NCBI GenBank assembly: GCA_963971285.1
Contig: OZ020253.1
Span: 3,472,001-3,536,000 of the forward strand
Source: Astropecten irregularis
Taxonomy: Eukaryota > Echinodermata > Asteroidea > Paxillosida > Astropectinidae
DNA: 64,000 nt
Direction: 5' to 3'
Shown: positions 54,801 through 64,000 of the stretch, piece after piece
Position numbering within the stretch: position 1 is the first letter of the stretch
Layout of the letters: the number at the start of each line of letters is the position of its first letter
Notes under the pieces: model-generated
Told to the model about the DNA's origin: nothing
The model's database searches: none
What the model saw: only the letters and a program-made list of their open reading frames with translations
Made by a program: the position numbers and the translations under genes

Positions 54801-57800
54801 AACGGGCACCTTCTGCCATCCGTCCTCCTTGATGACCAGTTTCTTCAGGACTGGGAGGTTGATGTCGGTGTTGTTGATGAGGATTTGGATCTCTTCGTCG
54901 GCCAGTCTTGGCAAGAATTGGATCTTGGTGTTGTCAAGGTAGACCGTGACAACCTGATGCAATAATGAGAACGAATATAAATGATGTCAAGCGATAATAA
55001 TAGCCAGTTACAGTGGAACGCCACTATAAAGAACACGCATGGGCTGCACAGATATTGTTCGTTATAGTGGTTGTTCGATATAGTGAACACTGTTCAGCAT
55101 GCCTATACATTGTACACAAATTGGGAGTCAAGGATGATGTTCGGTATAGCGGTGTTCCTTATTGTGACGTACGTTCCACTTTATATGCAAGGAATACCAT
55201 AAACACAAATAACCAATTCATTGAGGATATTGTACAAAATTGAGGCTGTGTACAAAATACCGTATTGAAAATTGAAAATGAAGTATGTGTACATGTAATT
55301 TGGGTGATGTAACATGTCGCTTCCTTTGTGAGTCGATCCCCTATTCTATGTGCACAATTTGAATTGACTATTCAAAACATGCATTAATCAAAGTCTGGAT
55401 AACTCAAAGTTTACATTCATTCCCTTGATGAGGTTCGAGTTATCAGGGTTTTACTGTATACGGAAATTCTCCAGTATGATTAACTACCAAATCAATTTTT
55501 TTTAATCAAATAATCACAAGGGAAACTCACTAGATTAATTTAAAGTCATTGAAAAGTGAACAAAGATAAACTGACAGGAGGGGGATTCAAACCAGCGACC
55601 GCCGGAATATACCGTCTACCAACTGTATTCAGCCCTATGTTGGCAATGTCCCCTAGATACGCCGCTGGTAATATATTGTACATTTTAAAATGCAGTTGAA
55701 ATTGAAGACTGACCTTCTTAGTGTTAGTCTGGGCGAGCTTCCTGGTCAGGATGACAAAGCGTTCCTTGCTGGAGCAATCCTTAGCCAAGATGTGGTCGCA
55801 CATACTCTGCTCATAGTTGACCAAGACCTTATCAAAGGTGATGATGGTATCATTCTTGAGGGACTTGCACTGGTCTAAAAGATAAACCAACAAAACAATA
55901 ATAATAATTCTGAATTTATTCCACGCACACATCTGTCCAAAGACACATATTATTATCCCTGGTCACTGGCCTGAAACCATCTCAACTCCCTAGGGGAGTA
56001 TACAGCCGTGGCTACCTTAAAGCCCACAGAGGCTAATCAAACCACAAAGCCATCACTACCCTCGCAGGTACCCATTTACACCTGGGAGAAGAGGAGCAAT
56101 ATGTGATAAAGCGTCTTGCCCAAGGATGCAAGCACCACTAACCCATGGCTGGTTTCGAACCCATAATCTGTAGACTGACCAAAAGATCTTGATTTCAACA
56201 TGATTGCCAGACCACTCCACAAACGACAGCACTCAAACGATTATTAAAGGGCATGTACAACATTGGTAAAGGTGACAGAGCAGCTGCAGGCTGCTCATAA
56301 TTTGATTTGTCATGGAATAAAAACAAACCTGTGAAATATTCAGCTCAATTGATCACTGGAAACAGTACAAAACAGCAAAAAACCAATGCAATTGTTATGC
56401 CAAATTGTGTGGGAATAGCTATCTCATTTTTTATCTTTCCAAGATCAAAAATGGTTTTGTGTTTGGTTAGACTCTTTTCTAGATAAACACAACATTTCAG
56501 GCAGAAATATGTTTACAGTATGTTTCTATCATTACTGTCTTTATACCCTGTAAGGTAAACATAAATCTGTTCACATTTTTTTGTTACCAATGTTGTATAT
56601 GCCCTTTGAAATTAATCTCTCACATTTAGATTATAATTATGTTTTTCAAGGAGACCTTTGTTTTGTGACATTGAAAAGTGAACAAAGAAAAATTGACTGT
56701 AGTGGGATTCGAACTAGCAACCTCAAGAATACATACAAGTGCCCCTACCAACTGAGCTATCCGTCACTAATAATCAATTATCTTTGTTTGTTTGGCAGTC
56801 AAAAGCCATGAAACCACTCACATGCCGCTATATCCCAAGGATCATTTAAGATGCGCACAGCATTAACAATGCTGCAACCTGAGAAACAGTACATGTACAA
56901 TTGTACATAGGGGATCATACTGGGGATGCAATTGTTTTGTGAATTATGTTTCATATCTAACAGTTCCAATCTTTTTACATTTTGAAGAATGGTGCCCAAT
57001 CTTAGACAAAGAAAGTCAGTAACAAGATCATTTAAGGTTTCATTTGTTGTAAAATTTAGTCAGCGGAGTAACTTACTGATGTTACGTCCGTTAAGGCCCT
57101 CCTGACTGTAGCTCATGACCATGTGTTGCTGAAGCTTGTAAGGTTGCAGAACCTTCAAATCCTGGACAATCTGTGGGATCCAAACCTTGTTGAACTTGAC
57201 GTTGCCTCTGACATGTTTGATGGACACGTTCATCTTGCTGCTGGCCTCCTCAAGCTCGCCAGTAAGAAGGACCTAAGGAATAAAAAAATATCAACATCTT
57301 ATTTATTTATTTATTTGTTTATTTATTTAATTCTGGTAATGAAACCAAGGATTCCTCAAAAGCGCCCTTGGCATTGTAGCTCGAAAGCCTGATGAAACCT
57401 TTTATGGAAAGATGATGAGAAGAAGATACAGTTTTAGAGGTGGGAGGAAAACCCTAGAGTAATATTCTGGGTAAAATTTACCCACAGAATCAGGTAGGGA
57501 CTGAAAACCCAATCCACTTGTGGATTGAGCCGGACTTGAACCCGGGCCACCAGAGGTGAAAGGCGAGGAAAGAACCACTACGCCAACCTGATTCGCATTC
57601 ATATAATGCAGCAGATAAGCAAAGAGAAGTTTTAGTAGTTATATATAGTAGTTATATATAGCCTACACAGAACTGATGCACAATAACTTAAAATAACCAG
57701 TATTTTCCATCATATTTTTTATTTTCAATTGCATTTTTGTTTTGTTTGATTTTTTTTTTTTTTTTAGGGGGCAGGACATAATTTTGGGGGCTTCAGCCCC

Positions 57801-60800
57801 CTAGCCCCCCGTAGAACCATGCCTAAGGCCGATTTCACTAAAGCTTTGCACTCATTGCTAAAGCCCAAATCCATCTCTAAATGGAAAATCGATCGCTACT
57901 TTGCGTAAGAATTTGCCAATTAGCAAAGCATTCTGGGCTCTGGCGATGATCCCAAAGTGTTAATGAAATCAGCCCCTTGACTAGCAGCAATGACATAAGA
58001 TAAAAACGTGCAATTTCTGGATTGTTTTTGTTCAGGTTTTGCCTGTTCAATGATATGTTTGAGGAGCATAAAGTCTTACCGTCTTGTCTGGGTTGTGGAC
58101 CTCAGCTCTCTCAGTCTCTACCTTATCCCAAAGTGTCCTCTTGATCATGTCCAGACCCTTGTAGAAGAAGGACTTGTATTGCGTCTTCACAAGCTGTCAA
58201 AGAAAACAGAATAATTATATTAAACCATCACACCTAACACCAAGTCTGTAGCAGAACTACTAGTCAATTCACCACACTGAGCAGGGGTTTCCACCAGGGC
58301 CCAATTAATTTCATGGAATCTGTTCCTGTAAGCAAAAATTCCTTGCTTACGATAGCAGACTTTTTTGCTTACGGTTAGCATATTTCATGGGAGAGTTTTC
58401 TTTCTTGCTACGCTAAGCATGAACTTTCTGCAGAATGCACATATTAACAGCGTGTTAGCAAGAAAAAATCAAGGTTAGCCTAGAAATTAAACTGATTAAG
58501 TGCCGAAATTCTTGCTTACGGACTCCATGAAATAGATTTCACATGTAGCAGTGCCCGTAAGCACCAAAATAGGCCGTAACGTATTCCATGAAATTGAACA
58601 CAGGTCTGCAAAAGAACTACTAGTCAAGTCTCCACCTCGCAGCTGCAGCTGCAGCATTCTGCTGAAGTCGACCAGAGCATACTGGCCGAAACGTCGAGTT
58701 ATTACATCAAAATCAAAATTCTAGAATACAACAAAACTAGCCTCAAAGTCAGGTACAAAAGAACTTGCTGCACTAATAGGTTGGAATTGCAAAAACATCA
58801 GATCGGCTGTTGATGTTTACGGATAGCTAAATGTACGCGTATACGTGGCCTGTACTCGATTAAAAGTACTCGAAAATAAAATGTACTTGGCCCGTACTCG
58901 ATTCCATGTAGCTACTCAAATTTTGGGAGTACTCGACCATTTAGTAAAATTTAAATTTTTTGTTACAATTTCACGGTCGATTATGTTGCCGATTTCCAAT
59001 AAATTATACAATGGGAGTATGAAGATCACCAGGAGCTTAATTAGTACCAAATGGAGTAAGCAGCACAGTGTCAGTTGCAAGGTTTGTAAAACAAGAATTT
59101 CTGAGAAGAGTGGCACAACGTCCAACTTTAAACATCTTTGTGAAACTTAGTGCATTTTGGCACTGTGCGTTGGTACTAGGAGTACTCCGTACTCGGATTT
59201 AAGGACTCGACTCCAACACTGTTATCTACATACCTCATTGTGGGTAAGTTCTGCGTGTACAGCACGTAGTTCTTCACGTTCTTTCCTGAGAGTCTTGCAT
59301 GCTTCGGTGTATTTGTTGCCTTCTTCAATGTTCCTGCGGCATTCTTGCTTGTATGGTGTCTCTTCCTGAAGGTCCTTGACTTGCTTGTCCGATCTTTCCA
59401 CACGGGCCTGCCGACCAAATATCATTTTATTTTTACAATGACTGTCTTTTTACTATTCAATGCAAGTTATAAACTGCTGCAAACTGCTCATCAGCCAAGA
59501 TAATGACCTGAAATTTCATAAAATGCTTGGAGTTAGGATGGCCTAATGCATTTCAATCCTATCAGCTATAGATCTTTATGGAAGGCTAAAGGCGTTTTGA
59601 TCCTAGCAGGATCTTTATCGAATGCTAAAGGCGTTTTGATCCTAGCAGGATCTTTATCGAATGCTAAAGGCGTTTTGATCCTAGCAGCATCTTTTTCGAA
59701 TGCTAAAGGCATTTTGATCCTAGCAGGATCTTTATTTGAAGACTAAAGGCGTTTTGATCCTAGCAGGATCTTTATCGAAGGCTAAAGGCTTTATAACTGT
59801 ATAACTTTCAGGGTATGAAGATGGTGCCGGTAGAAACATACAGTTAATATATTTCTGCCTGAAATGGTGTATTTATCCAGACATTAGCAAAGCGAAAACA
59901 GTTTTGATCTCGCGGTAAGACCAAAACCAGTCTTTATGTTTTATAAGAAAAAATGAGTCGGGTTTTTGCTATTTTCAGATGTCCGATTGAGCTTAAACGT
60001 TCACAGGTTTATTATTTCTTGTACATGTTTCATCAGACAAAGTGTGAGTGTTCTGTGACCTTTACCAATCATGTATTATACCTTTTAAGCTATCTCCTTA
60101 CCTTAAGCTGCATCTTCTGGTCGTTGTGACAGCTCTTTCCCCATTGAGTGTTGAGCTTGAACAGGACCTTAGGATCACGAGGCACATCGGGTAGACCAGG
60201 GAAAGACAAGAGTTCTGGCTCCAGAAGGGTCATAGCATATGCTGGGTGCTCAAGCTCTCCTTGCAGACACAGAGTCTATACCAAGAATTATATACACAAT
60301 GTATACAAAACATTAGTGTAATGTTCATGTTACTTTTTATAACTTACAAAATCTGTATTTGAAAAGTGGATAAAGAAAATTGGAATGGAGCGGGATTCGA
60401 TCGAGCCAGTGACCTCTGAAATACTGTACCTGGAGCCGATTTCATAAAACTTACGAGGCGTCACAGAGTTAAGATGCATCCATACTCTATGGACTCATCG
60501 CATCTATGCGACGCGTCGCAGCTACGATGTGTTGCAAATCGAGTTGCAATGTGTCGCGGAGCTATATGAAATCGGCCCCAGCGCTCTCAAAAACAGAGCT
60601 ACCCAGCCCTTTGTTGGTGATGTCCCTAAATAGTCAATTATCTTTATTCATTTGGCAGTCAGAAGTCCTGAAACCACTCGATCACAAGGATCATTTTATC
60701 GATACGCGCAGCATTTAATGCAGCAACTGATGTGGCTATTTAAAAATGTGTATTTGAAATCTATGACTAGAAAAGAAAGCACGATTAAAGGTACTATCAT

Positions 60801-63800
60801 ACTTTGGTAGCAAATCGAAACAGAAATCTTCACAGATTGACCTTAAACTTACAGGGTATAAAGATGGTGATGGTAGAAACAAACCGTTAAAATGTTTCTG
60901 CCTGAAAGGCAGTATTTATCCAAAAAAGAGTACAACCAGTGAAGAAGAACAAGTTTGATCTTCGGAAGATCAAAAATAACAAGATTTAGATATTGTGAGC
61001 ATTTTCACTGTTTTCTCACAAAGTGGGGACAGTATGGGACTGGGAATTTCACAGATGACTATTATTGTACCTTTCATGACATTTTGCTCATGAATCTAAA
61101 TTTTTTTGACAAAAACCAAAGTATGAAGTTATACCTTTAATTGAAACAAATAATTTTAATGTACAATGATACCTACCCTGATTTGTTCTGTATTTTCCTC
61201 AATCTGGTCGCGGTGGATTTCATTTTCACGGAATCTCTTCTCGGCGGTCATAACGTCAAGTCTCACGGCCTTGTAGAACTCATTCTGCTGATCAAGGCTG
61301 ATACGGCTGATGAGCTCACGGATTGGCTGGCTGCCATTGGTGCTGATCTGCATATTCATAAATAAGTCATGCATATTCATTATTATGCAAATAGTACACT
61401 GGCAGACAAGCATTAGTAAAACAATATTATTGATCTGGGGCCAATTTCATTTAACAAACAATTTCCTTAGCACAACATTTCTTGCTCAATAAAACAAACC
61501 ACCATTAACAATTCCGTTGGATATTCATGGTCATCAAATAACCACAAGGGAAACTGACTGAAATGATATTCATGGTCAGCGAACAAGAGCCAAAGAACGA
61601 TAACAAGTGATACACAACACGTGAACATTTGGTTGTTAATCCTGTTTTTAAGAAGACAGAAATTTCAAATTTGTATGCTAAGCAAGCCGCTAAGCATTTG
61701 CCCCAAGTATGCATTCCGCATCATTGTAAATCTATATATTGAATGAAAGCAATTTATAAACTGCTGCAAACTTCTCATCAACCAAAATAATGACCTGAAA
61801 TATAAAATACTTGGAGTTTGGAGGTCTGGTCTTTCGATCCTAGCAGGATCTTTATTGAAGGCAAAATTTTATGCCACTTCCCTCTAAAAAGGGCAAGCCT
61901 AATTTCCATAAACTGATCTCCCGGACGAAAAATCAATCAATCAATCAGTGGGAGCAATACACCTCAGAAGCACGTTGCTGCATACCTTCGAGCGGTAGGC
62001 CTTCTCCTTGGGTTTACACCCCAAAGCAACCACGTGACCCATCCCCATCTAAGCAAAATAATTATCCATCTGACGCAACCGCTTGTCATCGTGGATGCCC
62101 TACTGGGCGAGTTCCTACCAGTAGGTTTAGTTCTCTCAAAGAGAGAACCCGCCTGGCAGGATCACGAAAAACCATTAATAACAAAGTCCCCAAAGTCAAC
62201 AAAGTCACAGATAACTTACGTTGAAGTAGATATGGTAGAGTTCCACTTTCTTGGTGTTGTCCGGAGTGACCTCTTCGATGTGCTCAGTGTGGTCGTGAGA
62301 GACCGTCTCCACCTCCTCACGAGTAAACGGCCATCTGGCGCTGTCGTACTTCCACTCCTCAAACCTCTTCAAGAGGTTCAGAGGCTGTGTCTTGAAGGAG
62401 GTGTGTGATGGGGGTGCAGGGATGTCCTTACCGTGAGCATCATGCTGATGCTCTTCTGAGCTTGAGCTTGAGCTTGATGAGGTGGTCAAGAAGTGCTGCT
62501 TATGCAGGAAATGCTCCTGTGAATACAACAAGGTCATTGATGTCACTCTGATGACAAAAATGTTACATCATGCAACCTCATGCAGCAACTTGGCTGTTCC
62601 ATGTGTAAGGGGGGACGTAACCCCCCCCCCCCCCCCTCACATGTAGGTGTTTTACGAAACAGAGTCTCATGCATCAGCTCAGGCTCCAGCTTTGTGCATA
62701 TGCTGAAAATATAGGTTGTGGTTTTTCATTGAAGCTGAAGCTGAAGCTGTTTTCCTTTTCAAACAAGAAAATCTACTTGAGAACCACAGCCAAAAGCCTC
62801 TATTTTGATACCCGTTATTTTAGAATGGATTCACAAAATGGAGCCGGTGCCGGAGCCTGAGTCTGAGAAGCCATGAAACCATGCTCACACTCATACCGCT
62901 ATAACCCAAGGATCATTTAAGATTGATACATGCAGCATCAGCAATTTAGAATTTGAATTTGAAAAATAAAAATTTGACAGTTTCCGTAGCTAACCATACC
63001 TTGAATTCTTGGTACTGCTCCTGAGTTTTCAATTCATTCTCCAGCTGCATTTGGGCAATAACCTCACGAGGGGCGTTGACTCCACGTCGGACGGTGACGT
63101 TAACGTCCAATGGACCGTTGAAGAGGACATGAGTTGGGCCGTATCTGATGCTGCAAGATCGTGGCACGCGACGGGTCTTCAGTTCCACTTCCACTCCGAG
63201 ATTTTCCTTGCCGATGCTCCAGGTGTTCTGTCAAAGAAAATCAGAAGACACCCCACTGAATCTATAACTCCAACAGGTTTTTGTTTTTGTTTGCCTTTGC
63301 GTTTTTTGTGCCGTCTAAAAAGTGGCGCCCAAGGCACGTGCCCCCTTTATATATAAGCCACCGCACACAGGTAATGAATGAACATGCTCTCTTACTGTGA
63401 TGCGCCTGGGATCTTTCTTTCTTTCATTACATTAGTTTTCAAATAACTTCAACAGTACTACCTTTTTCTTTTGCCCTTGCATTTTTGGTCCCCCTAAAAA
63501 GTGGTACATCGGGCATGTGCACCCTTACCCCACTAACTTATAAATGACACGTTCTACACAGGTATTAAATGAATGCACATGCATTCTTGACGGGACTTTA
63601 TTTATTCATTGAATTAGATTTCTTCAAAAAGTTTGTTTGTTTTGTTTTTTGCCTTTGCGATTTGTTGTGCCGTCTAAAAAGTGGCACCCGGGAAATGTTC
63701 CGCCCTTGCCCCCACCCCTAGATACACCACAGTACAGGTAATAAATGAACATGATATGCTATCTTACCGTGACGGGCTTGGGACTCATCAACCTTCCCTT

Positions 63801-63869
63801 GATGAGCTTCTTCACAAAGTTATTCTGTGACTGACGGACGACTTCTGGAGTAGTATCAATCACCTCCTC
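48562..63869 (-). CDS. VTG: Vitellogenin, C-terminal 13 coding exons (gene continues past the window)
   Basis: Exons in transcript order: 63869-63768, 63227-63000, 62516-62220, 61347-61177, 60275-60102, 59407-59234, 58193-58080, 57272-57077, 55874-55714, 54953-54708, 53866-53627, 53141-52988, 48854-48562 (TAA at 48564-48562). All phases agree and give 849 residues; most introns are phase 0. Seen in order (window numbering): TWSIGKENLGVEVELKTRR, a polyserine run (about 123-130), FKLNTQWGKSCHNDQKMQLK followed by a charged, coiled-coil-like RSDKQVKDL...YKQECRRN region typical of large lipid-transfer yolk proteins, then a VWD domain (from Cys488; DHILAKDCSSKERFVILTRK; GLCGDFNGE at 712-720) and a Cys-rich tail ending CVREE. 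The family is secreted, taken up by oocytes and stored as yolk. The VWD plus polyserine layout favours vitellogenin over apolipophorin. The N-terminal lipid-binding module must lie beyond 64,000. Confidence 0.93.
49500..49540 (+). repeat. (TTC)n microsatellite
   Basis: TTCTTCTTCTTCTTCTTCTTG in the last vitellogenin intron. Confidence 0.8.
49600..50390. repeat. Duplicated segment with six TGACGTCA octamers
   Basis: Perfect TGACGTCA at 49671, 49807, 49818, 49974, 49985 and 50345. Flanks ACTTTTCATC(G/A)TCATGACGTCA and CAAACTTGGTC are repeated at 49610-49690 and 50280-50355. It lies in the last vitellogenin intron. Confidence 0.75.
50495..52545. repeat. Diverged direct duplications with 17-18-bp TGATTTTGTATTCGCAAA arrays
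   Basis: Shared blocks: CATTAAATACCAGCACCA near 50605, 51690 and 52075; GGAAAAACWGMAATGATCCA near 50690 and 52208; TATACGTGGCAATCA near 50810 and 52325. Arrays of AATGATTTTGTATTCGCA at 50880-51350 (densest 51165-51310) and 52365-52530. Confidence 0.8.
51985..52080. repeat. Dispersed repeat shared with 23380-23460
   Basis: GGTGGTGTCAGT...TTGTACACCGCC...ATCATCTTTTATTGAAAT + GGGAAG occurs at both places. Confidence 0.65.
52988..53141 (-). CDS. VTG: Vitellogenin exon with the GLCGDFNGE VWD signature
   Basis: It encodes LPQKYKDMQCGLCGDFNGEV, the diagnostic VWD motif, then NREIYKNDRQFGRSFQHTTA and ECAQ. The donor CAAG|GTGATT is a weaker site, but the phase joins exactly to the last exon 4.1 kb downstream. 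Confidence 0.93.
53226..53590 (+). mobile_element. Family C element, type-1, in vitellogenin intron
   Basis: TGTCAAAGAAATGCAGATTC, core TTGCTGGATAAATACAGCAT, and right end CTACCAAAGTATGATAGTAC. It ends about 30 bp from the exon at 53627. Confidence 0.83.
53627..53866 (-). CDS. VTG: Vitellogenin VWD-domain exon with acidic Ser-rich insert
   Basis: Phase 0 at both ends. It encodes MPESSSSEEVEMTAEEEQH, an acidic insert inside the VWD domain, then HKPKTLVQIIRTKLQNSIM and VFYDGYNVKVE, which leads into the LCGDFNGE exon at 53141-52988. Confidence 0.9.
53922..54135 (+). repeat. Hammerhead-like repeat family, longest copy
   Basis: CTGATGA at 54059, hairpin AGCAGA-AAGG-TCTGCT, GAAAC, then GTCG...CGAC and ATC|GCATGAC. 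The ~130-bp upstream part (GCAGTGACCCGTTCGCAGTC, GTGAACGCAGACACTGACC) is shared with 40148. Confidence 0.72.
54165..54490. repeat. Dispersed GCTTGGAGT...GATCC repeat with an inverted partner
   Basis: AAATGCTTGGAGTATTAAAGG + AGGGCCTGACG at 54210 faces its inverse GTCAGGCCCTCCTAACTCCA + AGCAT at 54458. Between them is a GGGGCTAATATCACGAAGCA...GTGAAATCAAACCC element (54290-54430). Confidence 0.65.
55009..55178. mobile_element. Pogo-like MITE, copy 3
   Basis: TACAGTGGAACGCCACTATA at the left and TACGTTCCACTTTA at the right, with TA at both junctions. Confidence 0.8.
55540..55655 (-). mobile_element. SINE family A fragment
   Basis: AAACTGACAGGAGGGGGATT + CAAACCAGCGACC and CAGCCCTATGTTGGCAATGT. 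Confidence 0.75.
55973..56228 (-). mobile_element. SINE family B in vitellogenin intron
   Basis: CCATCTCAACTCCCTAGGGG, CACCCGGG-type GTACCCATTTACACCTGGGA, GGTTTCGAACCC and GATTGCCAGACCACTCCAC. Confidence 0.83.
56246..56608. mobile_element. Family C element, type-3
   Basis: TTAAAGGGCATGTACAACAT and GTTGTATATGCCCTTTGAA are inverted ends; type-3 half, core TTTCTAGATAAACACAACAT. Confidence 0.85.
56660..56935 (-). mobile_element. SINE family A in vitellogenin intron
   Basis: AAATTGACTGTAGTGGGATT + CGAACTAGC, CCAACTGAGCTATCCGTCAC, and the head through GAGAAACAGTACATG. Confidence 0.83.
57828..57980. mobile_element. Small element with GGCCGATTTCACTAA / TTAATGAAATCAGCCCC ends
   Basis: Short inverted ends. 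The interior has CATTGCTAAAGCCCAAATCC and AATTAGCAAAGCATTCTGGG. Confidence 0.6.
58296..58604. mobile_element. MITE I copy in vitellogenin intron
   Basis: GGGCCCAATTAATTTCATGG + AATC at the left and CGTATTCCATGAAATTGAAC at the right, with GCAAAAATTCCTTGCTTACG inside. Confidence 0.8.
58660..58712 (+). repeat. Hairpin-GAAACGTCG motif of another family
   Basis: CTGCTGAAGTCGACCAG, then CTGGCCGAAACGTCGAG. The hairpin CCAG...CTGG directly precedes CGAAAC. Confidence 0.5.
59460..59800. repeat. 39-bp tandem repeat of a GATCCTAGCAGGATC unit
   Basis: Unit GCTAAAGGCGTTTTGATCCT + AGCAGGATCTTTATCGAAT at 59585, 59624, 59663 and 59702, plus diverged copies. It expands the dispersed repeat also seen at 1085, 38458, 54210 and 61808. 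Confidence 0.88.
59800..60090. mobile_element. Family C element, type-2, left end lost
   Basis: AACTTTCAGGGTATGAAGAT, core ATTTATCCAGACATTAGCAA, type-2 half TTGTACATGTTTCATCAGAC...TGTATTATACCTTTTAA. It ends about 12 bp before the exon at 60102. Confidence 0.8.
60355..60735 (-). mobile_element. SINE family A interrupted by a small inverted-repeat element
   Basis: AAATTGGAATGGAGCGGGAT + TCGA, then a GGAGCCGATTTCATAAAACT...TATATGAAATCGGCCCC insert (60428-60585), then the remaining SINE (CAGAGCTACCCAGCCCTTTG and head). Confidence 0.8.
60784..61141. mobile_element. Family C element, complete type-1
   Basis: TTAAAGGTACTATCATACTT and its partner AGTATGAAGTTATACCTTTAA form the ends; both sit at TTAA. 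It ends about 35 bp from the exon at 61177. Confidence 0.87.
61745..61870 (+). repeat. Dispersed GCTTGGAGT...GATCCTAGCAGGATC repeat
   Basis: AAACTGCTGCAAACTTCTCA, AATACTTGGAGTTTGGAGGT and TTTCGATCCTAGCAGGATCT. Confidence 0.7.
62220..62516 (-). CDS. VTG: Vitellogenin exon with short phosvitin-like polyserine tract
   Basis: It encodes HFLTTSSSSSSSSEEHQHD, then a region with KTQPLNLLKRFEEWKYDSAR. Eight Ser followed by two Glu make a candidate acidic kinase site cluster. In vertebrates the matching position holds the long phosvitin; here it is minimal. Confidence 0.9.
62645..62862. mobile_element. MITE J, decayed copy
   Basis: GTGTTTTACGAAACAGAGTC, interior AAATATAGGTTGTGGTTTTT shared with 40873-41152, and end GGAGCCTGAGTCTGAG. 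Confidence 0.78.
62866..62945 (-). mobile_element. SINE family A head fragment
   Basis: GAAGCCATGAAACCATGCTC, TATAACCCAAGGATCATTTA and CATGCAGCATCAGCAAT. Confidence 0.65.
63268..63770 (-). repeat. ~187-bp tandem repeat copying a vitellogenin exon's donor boundary
   Basis: Three units: about 63268-63454, 63455-63638 and 63639 into the exon at 63768. Shared markers are GTCTAAAAAGTGGC, ACAGGTA(A)TGAATGAA and the donor region. Unit 1 keeps CACAGTAAGAG where the true exon has CACG|GTAAGA. Unit 2 keeps a decayed copy of the exon interior (TTTCTTCAAAAAG against CTTCTTCACAAAG). Confidence 0.75.
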
Positions 63870-64000
63870 CTGAAAAAAAAGAAAGAAAAATGAAGTCACA
63901 ACAATGCTCAAACAAAATGCCTACAAAATACGCTTTGATATTTCTCTGCTTATGATAACATGCATCATTGTGGGATACCGCATGTGACTGAGTTTGACCA

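Noticed and set aside
48562-63869. Sea-urchin-type major yolk protein
   Set aside because: That protein is transferrin-like; here the VWD motif GLCGDFNGE and the polyserine tract identify a true vitellogenin.

Overview
This is a eukaryotic window with split genes, GT-AG introns and many repeats. The gene content (nardilysin, a synaptonemal-complex protein, a yolk vitellogenin) and the dense tRNA-derived SINEs and small inverted-repeat transposons point to a marine invertebrate animal. An echinoderm-like or other invertebrate deuterostome seems most likely, but that is inference; the sequence alone does not fix the species. All exon limits below were read by eye from splice sites, reading frame and remembered family motifs. 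No alignment or search was run.

Layout. 1-12.4 kb: no convincing gene. It holds a ~120-bp tandem repeat, two large minisatellites (20-bp and 35-bp units), a ~200-bp tandem repeat and scattered small transposons. 12,486-43,162 (minus): a complete nardilysin gene (NRDC), 27 coding exons that join in frame to a 1,084-residue M16 metallopeptidase with the HFLEH zinc motif and an acidic insert. 43,163-43,497: a short divergent intergenic region. 43,498-46,259 (plus): SYCE2, a synaptonemal-complex central-element protein. 46.3-48.5 kb: its downstream region. 48,562-64,000 (minus): the last 13 coding exons (849 residues) of a vitellogenin, with a short polyserine tract and a von Willebrand factor D domain; its 5' part lies beyond the window.

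The most striking structures are tandem arrays that copy exon/intron boundaries. (1) Almost all of NRDC intron 18 is 49 extra copies of a 51-bp unit with no net length change. Each copy holds a pyrimidine tract, an AG acceptor and the first bases of exon 19, giving 50 evenly spaced acceptors that all lead into one open frame. (2) NRDC intron 5 begins with 11 extra copies of a 128-bp unit made of most of exon 5 plus its donor. (3) The vitellogenin exon at 63.8 kb has its donor-side boundary copied in ~187-bp units. The three cases share one theme in one window.

The rest is a dense record of non-autonomous transposons: a family of ~350-bp elements with exchangeable left halves, pogo-like short elements, a hAT-like element with an 8-bp target duplication, foldback elements, two SINE families with nested insertions, and a repeat whose tail resembles a decayed hammerhead ribozyme.
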